Shown: in pieces, positions 44,390-55,589 of the stretch
How the letters are laid out: each line of letters starts with the position of its first letter
How positions within the stretch are numbered: the stretch's first letter is position 1
Notes under the pieces: generated by a model
What the model saw: the letters and a program-made list of their open reading frames with translations, nothing else
What the model was told of the DNA's origin: nothing
The model's database searches: none
Origin: Tetraselmis striata
Lineage: Eukaryota > Chlorophyta > Chlorodendrophyceae > Chlorodendrales > Chlorodendraceae
Direction: 5' to 3'
NCBI GenBank assembly: GCA_006384855.1
Contig: VCJN01002714.1
Coordinates: 1-64,000, forward strand
Length of the DNA: 64,000 bases
Translations under genes and position numbers: made by a program

Positions 44390-45380
44390 TGGCGCTTGTT
44401 GCTTGCTGAATCAGATGTGGTAAAAGTAAAGTTCGCCCTGGGTCATCGGCCGAATCCGCCTCAGCACTTGACCTCTTGCGCCAACTGTAGTCACAGGTCT
44501 ATCAGAGCCCTTAGACCATATCCCCATTCGAACCTCGAAGGGCTAACGCATCAGCCAGGTAAACCCGGGACACACCCGGTCGTGACCGAATAGGTGACCT
44601 CTTGTGTAGGCCACCGCTCTACCGAGCGGGCAGATAACGAGGCCTGTGGTGTTGCAGCTCCGTGGGCGTTTGTGGCTGAGGGGGCTTGTGCTCTGGGCGG
44701 GTGCTCATTTGCGTCTAGATACTTTCTGGAGGACGTGCACCCAGCTGATTGCGTGTTTTTTGTATCGTCTTGCATATTGTCTTTACTTTGAGGTATGGCG
44801 GCTTCGGCGGGGTGTCCCGGCCCCAACGTCGATTGGCCAGCGACGTAACGCTACACCAATCCACATATGTTTTTTGCAGATATACAGAAATCCGCGCGCA
44901 TCCTCGCTTTGACGCCCGAGCAATTTCGCTTTATGGCCATGAAAGTGCCCATGAGCCGATGCCGATGCCTGGCGCCATTGATGCCCGTGACAATGCTCGT
45001 GCTCCATATTGCCCACATCCACATTCCCATCCCATACTAGTACCCCATACAGCTGCCGCTACCAAGACCCCTGCCGTTGCTGGAGATGTTGAGCCCCTCC
45101 CCCAGGCCCGCACTGAACGCCATCCCCTCCCACCCCCCCCAAAATGCTAGTCTGCCAGCCAGCTCAGCCCTTCACTGTGTGCACCCCATTCCCCTTGGGG
45201 GTGCACCCTAGGGTGGAGTCAACCCGGGGGGGGGGGGGGGGGGGGGGGGCCTGCGGATTGATGCAAATCATGCGTGTTTCGGAAGGGTGCAATGTACCAT
45301 CGTGCCATCCTGCTGTGCCGATACTCATCTTACTACACTCTGCATCGCACCAGGCAGGCGAGCTGTGCGGCGGGAGCCGC
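44390..45380. other. No gene recognised; G-tract at 45226-45249
   Basis: Possible exon-like sequence follows an acceptor TTTTTTGCAG at about 44878, but two frames are open after it and neither shows a known domain. A 24-G tract lies at 45226-45249, downstream of the 3' end of the minus-strand gene ending at 45383. Confidence 0.35.
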
Positions 45381-45382
45381 GC

Positions 45383-46845
45383 CTACTGGCTCTGCTGCTT
45401 CCCCGCCTGCTGCCGCTTTGCGAGCTCCTGCTCCAGCGCATCCAGGCTGGCGTCGCTCGTGACCGTCTCTGCCGGCTCGGGCTGGCTCTCCGCCGCCTTC
45501 CGCCTTTGCAGCTCCTGCTCCAGCACATCCATGCTGGCCTCCTGCACCGAGGTGCCATCCTGGCCAGCTGCCGCTGGCGCCTCCTCTGCCTGCGCAGCAC
45601 ACACGTCAGCTCAAGGTGAGCCTACCACGTGCAGCTGCTGGGCGTCACGCCGCGGGGCAGCAGGCGGCCCACACCTTCCCGCCGCTAGCCGCCGCAGACG
45701 CCTCGCTGAGCCCCTCCAGCGTCGCAGCCAGCAGCCGGGAGTCTTCATCTTGCACCGGATCCGAGTCGATGTCGATGGCAGCTGGCGGCTGCGGCGGCTG
45801 CGCCTCATCTGCTATTTTCTGCATGAGTGGCGGGGGTGATGCATGACTTGAGTGCCGCCAGCCGAGCTCACCAGGCACAGTCCCATGCAAGCTGGTATGG
45901 CATGGGGTGTTGTGCCGTGGCAAGATTGGTCACCTTCACCTTCGCCATCGCCTTGTTGGCTCGGGCGATGGCCGGGAACAGTGATGTATTGTTCTCGAGG
46001 GCGATTGTGGTGGTGAACAGCACCACCGCCCCGCCGATGAACAGCGCCCACACCTGCGTGCGCGCGGGGACGAGGGCAGGCGGTGAGGGCTCACAGGGGG
46101 GGGGGGGGGGGGGTCATGAAGCATCGGGCAAGGCGGCATCGCTCAGCGGCGCACCTTGTCCTTGTCCACCTTCTGCTTCAGCACCAGCGGCTTGGCCTGC
46201 TGCGTGATCTGGTCGTTTGGCACATACTGCAGGCAACGGCACGGCAGGAGCTCAGGCTTGGCGGCATGGTGCAAGACCCGGCTGTAGAATGGGGTAACAT
46301 GCAGCTGCAGCCCCGGATGGGTGCGCGCAGACAGAGGGGGGCGCGCCCACCTGGATGTCCGCTGCAGCGGGCAGGGGAGCCGCAAGCAGCGCGGCCGACG
46401 CGACGGCAGCAATGCCTCCCAGAACCATACCTGGCATGGATCCAGCCTGCCGTGCACAATTTCCACGCCCGTTAGGACAGGCGGGTGAAAGGATTGGGAT
46501 TATTGTTCAGGCTCTGCTTTGGAGTCGCACAAAACAGAAATTAATCCATGTTGCCCCCCCCCCCCCCCCCCCCCCCCCCAACACCCTCCAGCCCGGAGGA
46601 TCAGCCGTAAAGGGGGCAGTGCTTTCGACGCGGCATGTGTCCCCAATAATGGATTTCTCCCTTGTGGTGGCTATATTCGCGCAGCATACCTGGGTGCTCC
46701 GCGGCTCCGGCGCCATTGTCGCTCTCACCGCCAGCCTGGCCCGCGTTGGCACGGCTGCCACGCGGCCGGCCCCCGCGCGCGAGGCGATGGCCGTTCGCCG
46801 CGGGGCTACGGCCCTCGGCATACTCAGCTGTGCCAGCCCCGCCAT
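45383..46845 (-). CDS. Plastid-targeted membrane protein, 6 exons, 262 residues
   Basis: Exons (descending) are 46845-46690, 46446-46351, 46226-46155, 46053-45940, 45818-45675 and 45589-45383; all introns are GT-AG in phase 0. The N-terminus (MAGLAQLSMPRAVAPRRTAI, Arg/Ala-rich, no acid for 45 residues) looks like a chloroplast transit peptide. Residues about 57-82 form a hydrophobic stretch ending AAAD, like a thylakoid lumen-transfer signal or first membrane helix. A transmembrane helix WALFIGGAVVLFTTTIAL lies near 110-127, then ENNTSLFPAIARANKAM. The C-terminal 115 residues are acidic and contain two related heptads, DVLEQELQRRK and DALEQELAKRQ. I do not recognise the family. It is divergent from DPM2 with about 900 bases between starts. 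Introns 1 and 3 carry C- and G-tracts. Confidence 0.75.
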
Positions 46846-47744
46846 ATCGTACCGCGCTGGGATTCGACCAAGGTGCTGAGCGCTGCCGCGCGGGCCGGCG
46901 GGTGCGCTCCGGAGTATCGCCCCGTTGAGTGACGAGCGAGCGCGTGCTGCCTCGCGGCTGCTGGCCCTGCGCCGTGAAGCCGCGTACCGACCGGTGATCC
47001 AACGCGCCAGCTACCCTACAGGAGTGATAGGGCCTCAGGCTTGCGCGACAAGTAACAACGTAACGTGCGTAACGCAGTGCTAGCCGGTGCCTGAGCGACT
47101 TGTGCGTCCTCCCACTTGACTGAGCTGTCCCCTTGCAGCGCGCAACACAGCAGGGATCCGCCGCAGCAGGTGTACCCGCGCTGCCACAGCTTCACGCGGC
47201 GGCGGCAGATCGGCAAATCCGCAAATCCAATGCGGACGCGCTGAGCTGGCAAATAAAGCGCTCGTATTCAGCTACCTGAAGCTTGCCAGGAAGGCGATAT
47301 CGCTCGCATTTCATCCTTTTTTCGCCCTGTAAAAGCAATAATTCGCTCATATCCATGGTCCCATATTTGTGACGCTGCCGATGAAATGCTGTATTATCAT
47401 GTTCGTTATCATCCGCCCAGCGCGACCAACTTATTCCTTCTACTCCCGGCCAGCACTGCAGCGCAGACGGCAGCAGTACCCGTACTCGTAAGCTCGCCCA
47501 CGGAACGCAAATCACGTTCGGTGCGCTCACTACGACGAGTAGCGGCCAACCTGGCGAAGCAATTAGTTAGCAGCAAACGTAGCGGTCACAAAAACAAAGT
47601 ATGAACGCACGGTCACGGTGGGCAGCCTGAGGCGGCGCAGAGGCGAGACAGGCGGGTGACGTTAAGCTGCACCGGCAACCGCCCAGGGAACCTCCAGGGA
47701 CTGCGTGTGCTGGGCGGCGCATCAGCACTCGACAGCGACGGGCG
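46846..47744. promoter_or_regulatory. Shared intergenic region between divergent genes
   Basis: The 0.9 kb between the plastid-protein ATG (minus strand) and the DPM2 ATG (plus strand) must hold both promoters. I see no TATA-like or other motif that I can defend. Confidence 0.35.
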
Positions 47745-48127
47745 ATGGAGGATCGGGCCAACGGGGCGCTTATCCTGCTGGTGGCTGGGGGCGCATTTGC
47801 ATACGTCACCGCCTGGCTGCTACTCACGCCACTGCTGGAAGGCAACCCATTCGTGAGCGACGACCTCCCGCTGCTGAGCATCTTCCCGCCGAGAGAGTGG
47901 GCCATCTCGGCGGCCGCATGTGCAGGTGGTAGCCGACTGCGTCCCATGTCACCCCGCTGCATGCACCCCCCATCAACCGCCGCTGCAAAGGTCCACAGCC
48001 CGCAATCGCTTTACCTGTTGCATGCCTCATTTTGGATGTGACAGGAGTCGCGCTGCTATCGGCGGTCATGTGGGTCATCGGCTGGGAGCTCGTGCGGTCG
48101 CAGCTGCCCGGCTTCGACCAGGGATGA
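47745..48127 (+). CDS. DPM2: DPM2-like subunit of dolichol-phosphate mannose synthase, 2 exons, 87 residues
   Basis: Exons are 47745-47925 and 48045-48127, joined across a 119-base GT-AG intron. The product starts MEDRANGALILL and has two hydrophobic helices: about residues 7-30 (LLVAGGAFAYVTAWLLLTPL) and about 52-76 (ending GVALLSAVMWVIGWEL). The features shared with DPM2 are DRA near the start, the F-x-Y-x-T-x-W motif in helix 1, FPPREWA before helix 2 (FLPxxYA in plants and animals) and AGVALL in helix 2. DPM2 stabilises the catalytic DPM1 in the ER membrane, and dolichol-phosphate mannose feeds N-glycosylation and GPI-anchor synthesis. Length (80-90) fits the family. The intron splits the AGV codon run exactly, which supports the model. 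Confidence 0.85.
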
Positions 48128-48799
48128 GGTCAGACCAATAAACCACACCAGCGCAGGAGAGCGAGCATGAGGCACGCGGGCTGCACCCAACGGCGCCTCG
48201 CTGAACCCCACCGCAGCCACATTCCACTGCTTGACTGTGAGATGAGCGCCACGACACTGAGGGAGCGGTAAGCATGCACACCTGCGCGTGATGGATGTGG
48301 CCGCCGCCATGCCATGGACGGCGCCAGCGCGTGCAGCCAATCAGGCGCAAGAACGGAGGTATCAAGCATGCTAGGAGTGTATCTATCATCAGTCTGTGGG
48401 TGCAGCCAGTGACCTTGACATGTGGATGCAGCAACTGGCCGACCCGCGAGGCTCTATTCAGGCGCCGCTTTGGAACGGCAATGGCGGTCTCCAAGTACGC
48501 GAGCACTCCCCATGGTGGTGCGATTGAGGCGAGACTCCCCAGGCCGGGGCCACCGTGAGGATGATAGTTGGCTCAAAAGCTGACTTTGTTGGTATAGGGA
48601 GGGAGAGAAAAGTGTATAAATGGGAGCACTTTGACAGCGTTCGGAAATACGCAAGGTGGCAAGCAGGCGTCTCCATACCCCGGTTTGGGTGTATTGTCAA
48701 GCCCGCCGTGTACCTTGGTATCAATAGCTATGCACGGTGCAATCGTCCCTTGGTGAGTGGCGGCCCCCAGGAATACGCTTGGGTCAATAGGGCAAGCAC

Positions 48800-51383
48800 T
48801 CAGTACTGCATGCAGTACGCGAGGCTGGCAAGTAGCAGCGCCACGCTGGGGACCCAGCGGGAAGCCTGAGACTCCTCCATGTTGACTTCCAGGCCCTGCT
48901 TGTACTCTGCCACGATGGCTTCCGCAGCAGCCAGGCTGCTTGCGGCCTTGGTCTCTTCCACCGCCTGCACTCGCGTACAGGCAGCGGACACAGTTAAGAA
49001 AATGGACGCACCCAGCCGATGGGTCTTCACAAACGAGTACCCTACGTGAGCCGGTGTGTCCAGGCAAGACATGAGACATAATCGCAGCTCTCACCGCGCC
49101 GGTTGCGCCCATCTCGGAGGCAAAGACACCGGACGTGTTGCTCAGGGCAGAGGTCACGCTCTGCACCGCGGCGTCCGCCCCCGCTGCGCCCTCCCCACTG
49201 ACGATGACGGCCGCCTTGACGATGACGCTGCCCTGCATCGTGGCCAGAATCTGCGCGCTCTCCACGCCCGGCAGGCGCTGCAGGTCGGCTAGGAACTGCG
49301 CACGCAGCGCATCGGTGAAGTCCTCGACCGCTGCCAGGGACAGAGTCACGCTGATCTGCACGGCTCTGAACTGTGCGGGCCGGCAGCGCGAGCGGCAGTC
49401 AGGGTGCGCGTACTGGGTGGCAAAAAAACACGGACAGACTGCAGCGCCATGCAGGTATGGGGGGCTCACTGTGGAAAGAGGGCAGTGCGTGCACCTGGGT
49501 TGCCAGTGTAGTGGGAGCTGGAGTTGGCGCCTCAGTGAGCACCGGCGGGGGCGGCGGTGTGTACTCAGCCATGAGCTCTCGCAACTTGGCGGTCACCGCC
49601 TCTTGGGTTGCGCCCGGATCAGAAATAAACGATGCCTGATGCACGCCCGCATAATTATGTAGTCCGTAAGCCTATCGATTCCTGTCACTGGAACAAGGGC
49701 AGGGATGGACTGTTTGATGGGGGAGCAGGCACCAGCAAGTAGCAGCTGGATTGGCGACGCACCACAGAGGGCGACGGCAGCTCTGGGCTGAATGTGGTTG
49801 TGTTGGTCATTGACAGCGCATCTTGGAATGCACTGATGAGTGGCGCGCCAGTGCCCTCTTCCGCCTCGAACACAGCAGCCACATGCACCAGCAAGCCATT
49901 GGGGGTGACTTCCTCGCCAAGAATCGACACCTCCGCAGCGCCAGCGGCTGCACCGATATCAAATGCCAGACTCTCACGCAAGGCAGCGGTGAATGCCTCC
50001 GATGACTCCAGGGCCAATGAGATGTCGACTCTTGCAAGATAAAACTGCATCGAGGAACAAAGACACGGCCATTAGAGCTATCGATGCATAATCTCGAGCA
50101 ATATCAGCTCATCTATGTCACTGACACTACATGCATCTCACCTGGATCAACGGCGGCAGCGTTGGCTCGGGGGTGGGCACGACGCAAAGGCCAGAGCTGG
50201 CGAGTGTGTCGAACCAAGTGAAAAAGACGTCGACCCCAGGCAGCTGTGCCAACGCGGGACATGACCCCACGGCGGCTTCGCATTCCGAAGAGCACAGGGG
50301 CGTGATGAAGGGCTCAACATCATTGCCACGGTCAGCGGCACCCGTGAGCACCGTCAGCATCATCTCAGCGGGGCCGCTGACGATCGAGCCGAGGCCGTTG
50401 TACTCCATCTTGCGGCGCTCCGCAGCAACGACCTCCGCCTTGCTGATCTCCAAGAGCTCTAGCGCTGGCGCCGCCATACAGGTTGCCAACGCGGTTGCGA
50501 TGCAAGAGTTTTGCTCTAGTGATGTGCAGAGTCCGGCGAACTCGCCGAGCCCGGTATCATCCTCGGGATCGTCTGCCCCAAGGCACTCCTGCTTCGTCCG
50601 GCACGATTCAATATTTTCCGATACTTCAGAAGGATCGAACATGCCACAGACCTCGCCGACGGGCACCGCCATTAGGTCCGCCACGGTAACTACGCCAGCT
50701 GCCTCCAGTGCAGACGCGCGCTGCACCTCGCTCAGCTCGGGCTGTCGCGAGGCCACGTACGCGGCGAGGACGGCGTTGCTGGTGGGGTCCGCCAGCTCAG
50801 AAACCACCTGGCGCAAGCTCACGCACGCGACGTCAGCCAGTACGTTTGAAGCGCAGCAGCCCAGCGCGATGTCATCAAGCAGCGGCACGCATTGCGAGGA
50901 CCCGTCGATGTAAGATTTGCAGGTATTGCAGACCACCGGCGCCGAGGCGATGAGGGCGTCCGCCTCCTCGGCGGTTGGCACGAACAACGGGGCGTCCACG
51001 CTGAACTTCGGGTTCAACACGAGCGGCAGCATATCTTGCAGTCCCAGTGAACACGCGTTGAGCAGCATGTCCGCCCGGCATGAACACACGGTGCTCACCA
51101 TCCTCCGGAGGTCGGTGCCGAAGCAGAGCGTGTTCTGGATGGCGAACATGCAGCCGGTCTCGCATGCCTGCCCAAGCGTGCCCGCGTTGGCCGTCACCAG
51201 CTCTGCAGCTTCGGCGGTCCCAGCCTTGACGGCCGTCAGCAAATCAGAGTCGAAGAACTTGCAGGAGGCTGTGAGGTCGTCCTCCGCGGCCTGATTTCCC
51301 GGGCATGCCCAGGAGTTCTGCGCCCGCGTGGTTGTCGACGCGAGGAGCAGCAGCAGCGCTGCTAGGCAGAGGCGACGTGACAT
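48800..51383 (-). CDS. Secreted Cys-rich protein with two homologous domains, 5 exons, 711 residues
   Basis: Exons (descending) are 51383-50142, 50044-49733, 49635-49495, 49370-49095 and 48964-48800; all junctions are GT-AG in phase 0. The first 20 residues (MSRRLCLAALLLLLASTTTR) are a signal peptide. Exon 1 encodes about 400 residues with many spaced Cys (e.g. CCAS, CNTCKSY, CRTKQEC) and ends in a Pro/Thr linker. Exons 2 and 4 encode two copies of a domain of about 85 residues (VDISLALESSEAFTAALRES and VQISVTLSLAAVEDFTDALR), separated by a Pro-rich linker in exon 3. The last residues (WVPSVALLLASLAYCMQY) are hydrophobic, so a membrane tail or GPI signal is possible. I infer a cell-surface or wall protein; the family is not recognised. 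It converges on DPM2. The exon 2 donor could alternatively lie a few codons earlier. Confidence 0.8.
49018..49061. repeat. Partial MITE-like repeat (right end) in intron 4
   Basis: GGTCTTCACAAACGAGTACC and GAGCCGGTGTG match the right end of the repeats at 9820-10297 and 29819-30294, here inside an intron of the secreted-protein gene. Confidence 0.6.
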
Positions 51384-51399
51384 GTTCGACCCGACCCGC

Positions 51400-52180
51400 T
51401 ACTCCGCGGTGTCCGCCTTCCGGATGAAGTCAGCAGGTGGGGGTCACGGGGTTTCGTCCACGTTACTAAGGAATAGGCGTGCATGTGCTGCAGGCAGTGC
51501 GCGCGTTCGTGCCGGTGGTCAGCTGCTGTGGTGCCCTTGTGGGTGCGGTGCCGGATGTTCAGCTGATGTTTGCTTGGGCCACGCTGCAAGCGCATCCATG
51601 CTGCGCGATCGTCCCCGGCTGCGACTCTTCAGAGTACTATATTGGTACCGAGCAGTCACTAGTGGTACGTACCTGTACGTACAGGTACAACGAGCATTCG
51701 CGTGTGCTGATGTTAGCGACTACCGGTACCTTGCTAACTTGTTAAAAATGATGATGTTGATTACATGTGCTTGTCAAAAGTGATTACATCAGCTAGCAGC
51801 AGAAGGAGTGAGGGCGGTATAGGATATATCCACCCCCCCCCCCCCCCCATAGGATGGAGGACCTCCTCCAGCAACGTTTCGGCCTGGATTCGGTGGCGAT
51901 CCGCATTGGCCGGGTCGTCCAACATTGCGGGATATCATGTCATATTATATGTTTCTCCGCGGGATCGAACCCGGATCCAATGCGTGCGTAGAAGCACCAA
52001 CTGTAAGGATACTGCGCAAAACGCACATGCACTGGGTACCCACATGAGGATTTGTGTGGTACATATCCTTACATAAGGCGATATCGCGAAATCGCTAAAA
52101 AGGGACAATCAGAAAGGTCCTCTAAAGCGACTGCGAGGTGGAAGCAGTAACATGAGAAGACGCAGAATGGGCACGAGCCC
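51400..52180. other. Intergenic, C-tract and tRNA-like fragment
   Basis: A C-tract lies at 51833-51848. At 51955-52010 the minus strand reads CAGTTGGTGC and, after about 21 bases, GGATCCGGGTTCGATCCCGC. These resemble the A and B boxes of a tRNA, but spacing is too short and the acceptor stem does not pair, so at best it is a tRNA-derived fragment. Confidence 0.35.
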
Positions 52181-52185
52181 ACGCA

Positions 52186-54600
52186 TCAGACTTGGCCATC
52201 TGCACACCGGCAGAGAGAATGCCGCCCAGGGTACCATGCACGCAAGCCGAGACCCGCTGTAACAGCCCCCGCCGTGTGCGTGCGCGACAGGTGACGGCGG
52301 AACTCAACATGTTGGCTAGCGACAAAGTTCCGAAGTGCCTGAACGGATTGACCACGAAGGAAGCATGAGGTCGGGGCGGAAGGACCGCCAGGGAAGTTGC
52401 GCACAGCCAACAGCACCGCAAAGATACATACCACCGTCAAAGCGGACTTATTCCCGAGACGGCCGCGGTCCTCAACCACAAAATAAAAGGGTAGTACCGG
52501 TGAACACCCTGCACTGGGGCGGAAGACGCCCGGTCCGCTGCCAACTTACCCTGCTCCGCCTCGGTCGCCGCGATTCCCGGGGTGCACCAGCGGGGTTCGT
52601 TGCTCCAAGTGGGGGTCGTGGAGGACACGCACGCGAAGTCGATCATGTAATCGCACGCCGCCGCCCCCCCCCCCCCCCCCCGCCCCCCCCCCCCCCCCCC
52701 CCCGCCCCCCCCCCCACCCCCCCCACCCCCGCCGCCAGCGTCAAGTCTGACGGCCGCGAGCGGTCCGCTGGGCGCAGCCCATTCGTCTCAAGGGTCAAGT
52801 CGCCGGCTCCCGAGCGGTCCCGGTCAAGCACCGCCCCCGCATCAATTGCCATAGATGCCCACAGATTCTTCAAAGCGGTATGCATGCGGTACTTGTATTT
52901 CGCTACGGGGCATATGGGTAGATGATCCACGATGAAATCCGTAGCGCTCCGGTTCGAGCCATCCGTAGAGCGAAGCCATAAGGGATCAATACCACACGTG
53001 GGGCCATGGCAAGTGACAAGCGCGGAACCTCGCTCCGCGCGGGCAAAGGCCCAGTACCCGCGCAGCGGCGGCCGAATAAGCATCATGGGGAATCTTGCGG
53101 GCTGACTCGTGATCCGACTGGAAAAGCGATAGGGAGCCCGGCCCGCACGCGCTGTCGCATGGTATCAAGTCGCGAGGCCGCGGCACCAGTACGCTGGAAG
53201 CTGAGATCGAGGGCCACGAAGTCACGCAAGCGAATCGCACGGCTGAGGTGGCGTTGGACAACCATGGTCGTGGGTTGATCATCGGCGGAAGTCGCACCCG
53301 AACCCGTATCCGAGGGCGGAGCAGTAGAACCTGGCAGCGATTCTGGGAGGGAAACAGTCGCTGCTGACGGAGGGGGTGCCACTAATTCGCGGGGCGTCGG
53401 TATCTTGAGAGCTACATAAGCGTATGTAGTAACGGTATTGGCAGTACTCGTACCATCGATAGGAAGCGATTGCTAGGCAGCAGAGGTGGCCTCACCGGTA
53501 CCAACTCCATGGCTGGGGAGTGGCCGTAAAAGGAGATGTGGTGACGCGCAGTCCTCGGCTAGTGCTCGTACCCGCACGGGCCGTACTACCAGCTGACGGA
53601 TCCGGGGCAGCGGTGGTCGTAGCATTACCGACCGTAAGTAACTCGAAGTAAGATATCGTGGGCGTGCCCGTACGCGGCGCGTGCGCGCTGCACATCTGCT
53701 TGCGGTAACGTGGTAAGGGCCCGTACAGTCTCGTACACGCGGCGCGTCTCACGCGCCAATGGCAAAGCACTCGTAGCCACAGACGACACCTCGGCGCGGA
53801 CCGCCTCGTATAAGGGGCCGAGGGCGGGCCCGTACTCCCGTACCAATTTTGGCAGGACATCCGATTGCGCGGAATAAAACGCCGCAGGGGCCTGAGACTG
53901 CAGCAAGGCCAGATTCAGACCGCCAAAATCCGCGGGCATACTCATCTGAACGATTGCAGCCTCCGTGCATGCGCGGTATAAACTGGTCACAAGCGTCCAG
54001 GCCAAGCAGCGAAAACGCAGCCGAAATGTTGGCGGCGTCCACGGCCTCCAAGAAAGGGTCCAGCTCCGACGGCGGCATCATGCGGTTGAGGAAGCCAGTC
54101 TGCCACACCGCGCATACGACCAGCAACCGCATGGCCCCATGGTGGCAGCCTTATCTCGACGTGCCAAAGGAGGCTATGCGCGCCAACTGTGCGGCGTGGG
54201 CCTACTCTCGGCGCCGCCCCAACGCGCCGGTCATCCACTCGGGGTAATGGCTAATAGGAGCCACCAGGTACACGGCGCCGTCCTGGACAGGATCGTATAT
54301 CATCGGCCGGGGCCCGAAATCCTCGCTCCCGGGGCCAACTTCTCCCGTACTGTCCGCAACTCGGACTCGCTGTCATCGGGGTGACGAACGTACCGCGTCT
54401 TACTGTCCTGTACCACCAGTCCGACTTTGGAAAGATCCGTGCAGTACTCGTCGAAAACGCGCGGAACGTGAGCCGCGGCAGTGGCCGCGCCGCAATCATC
54501 CGCAAAACTCTGTTAAAAATCACGCGTATCCGCCCGCTGCGCGCGCCTCGTACAGGTTGCGGGCGGCTTCGGTTGATCTCCCGTCGTAGCGGCTAATAAA
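52186..54600 (-). pseudogene. Second non-LTR retrotransposon with restriction-like endonuclease, decayed
   Basis: From 54520 downward there is RT motif C QSFADDCGAATAAAHV and LSKVGLVVQDSKTRYV. Next come a thumb-like part (WQTGFLNRMMPPSELDPF, SMPADFGGLNLALLQSQAPA) and a linker. The nuclease-like tail follows with MHTALKNLWASMAIDAGA, SRPSDLTL, then MIDFACVSST and GIAATEAEQGKLAADRA, matching the RPD ... D ... K order of LINE restriction-like endonucleases. A mixed C/G tract (52664-52729) sits between RPSD and DFAC, inside what should be the catalytic domain. Several frame changes (near 54330, 53990, 53370, 52640, 52440) show that the copy is dead. The 5' part including RT motifs A and B is missing. 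Confidence 0.7.
52664..52729. repeat. Poly-C tract (about 66 bases, few interruptions)
   Basis: Nearly pure C with single G or A interruptions; on the coding strand it would read as poly-Gly within the endonuclease domain of the LINE remnant. Confidence 0.95.
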
Positions 54601-54954
54601 TCCGGTCTGCGTTTTGCGGAGGATTTATTACTCCCGTACCGGTACGAGTATCCTGTAGCACTTATAATAGTATTCACACCGCCATTAATCACACGCGGGC
54701 AGCATTACAGGGTAGTCGTAATAGCGATTACCATCAGCATTAGTTAGCGACTACCATTAGGGTCGTTTGTGAGGATATATCCTATACCCTCACTAGCCCT
54801 AATCATCCTACCACATTAGGCGCGTAGCGCGCGCCCGTCAGGTGACGGGCTTCGCCCGCGCCCTGTCGGCCACATCGCGTCGCCTGATATATATGAAGTA
54901 ACTTGACATTTGAATCAGCGATGCGTCGATTTTTCAGAAATTTTTTAAAGAACG

Positions 54955-55589
54955 ATACCACCATTGCCCCTATCCTCGGCGTGTCAAGCTCGGATCCAAC
55001 GACTGTTTTGCGGGCCGCAGAGCGCCACAAAATCCAGAAGTATGACAAGGGTGTCCGAAACGCCGCCGGCATGCTTCGCTTTGTTCCTTTCGCCGTTTCC
55101 GAGTTTGGCTCGCTGGCCCCGCACGTTGAGGCTTTCTTGGTGGAGCTCGCGAAAGCTAGCCACACACACACTGGCCAAAACTCAGCCAGCTCTTGTCTGC
55201 GCGGCGCCGCCGTTTCTCCTTGCTCATCAACATGGCACATGCAGACAACGTTCTTGGCGGGGTCGCGGCCGCGCGTGCGGCACGTGATGGTGCTCCTGCG
55301 CCTGCGCCTACGTCGCGTCGCTCGTCGGCATGTGTTGCTATGACCCGGGTCATTGGTTGCAAGCGTCCTCGCCGCGGCTGATAGCCTACCCCGGGGCGGG
55401 GGTCCCTTTGGTTCCTGGCAGCTAAGCGACTTCGTGGTTCCCTTGGCTCCTTCTTGGTTTTTGGCTCCATGTCCTCTTGCTCGACCTTGGTTTCAGGCTT
55501 ATGTCTCTCTTTTGCATGCAACCTTTCATAGTTGTTGTTAGTTCTGTTTGTAGTGCGCATTTGTGAAAGCCCTGATGTAATATAAAAAA
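54955..55589 (+). mobile_element. 5'-truncated LINE insertion with 12-base TSD
   Basis: The 635-base insert is flanked by TTTTAAAGAACG at 54943-54954 and 55590-55601. It begins inside a frame (VSSSDPTTVLRAAERHKIQK, then FVPFAVSEFGSLAPHVEAFL) that matches the extreme C-terminus of LINE restriction-like endonuclease domains, continues with about 200 bases of 3' untranslated sequence, and ends in ATAAAAAA. The host sequence either side is one continuous copy of the repeat found inverted at 21770-21910. This is a textbook target-primed reverse transcription product. Confidence 0.8.

Noticed and set aside
44540..44640. A tRNA-like fold on the minus strand around GCTCGGTAGAGCGG
   Set aside because: The D-arm-like piece looks plausible, but there is no standard TTCGA loop and no paired acceptor stem.
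45333..45602. Alternative minus-strand frames overlapping the last exon of the plastid protein
   Set aside because: They are shadows of the exon ending at 45383, which alone joins in phase with the five upstream exons.
51955..52010. A tRNA gene on the minus strand
   Set aside because: A good B-box-like GGGTTCGATCCC is present, but the A-box-to-B-box distance is too short, the T-stem has a mismatch and no matching acceptor strand exists.
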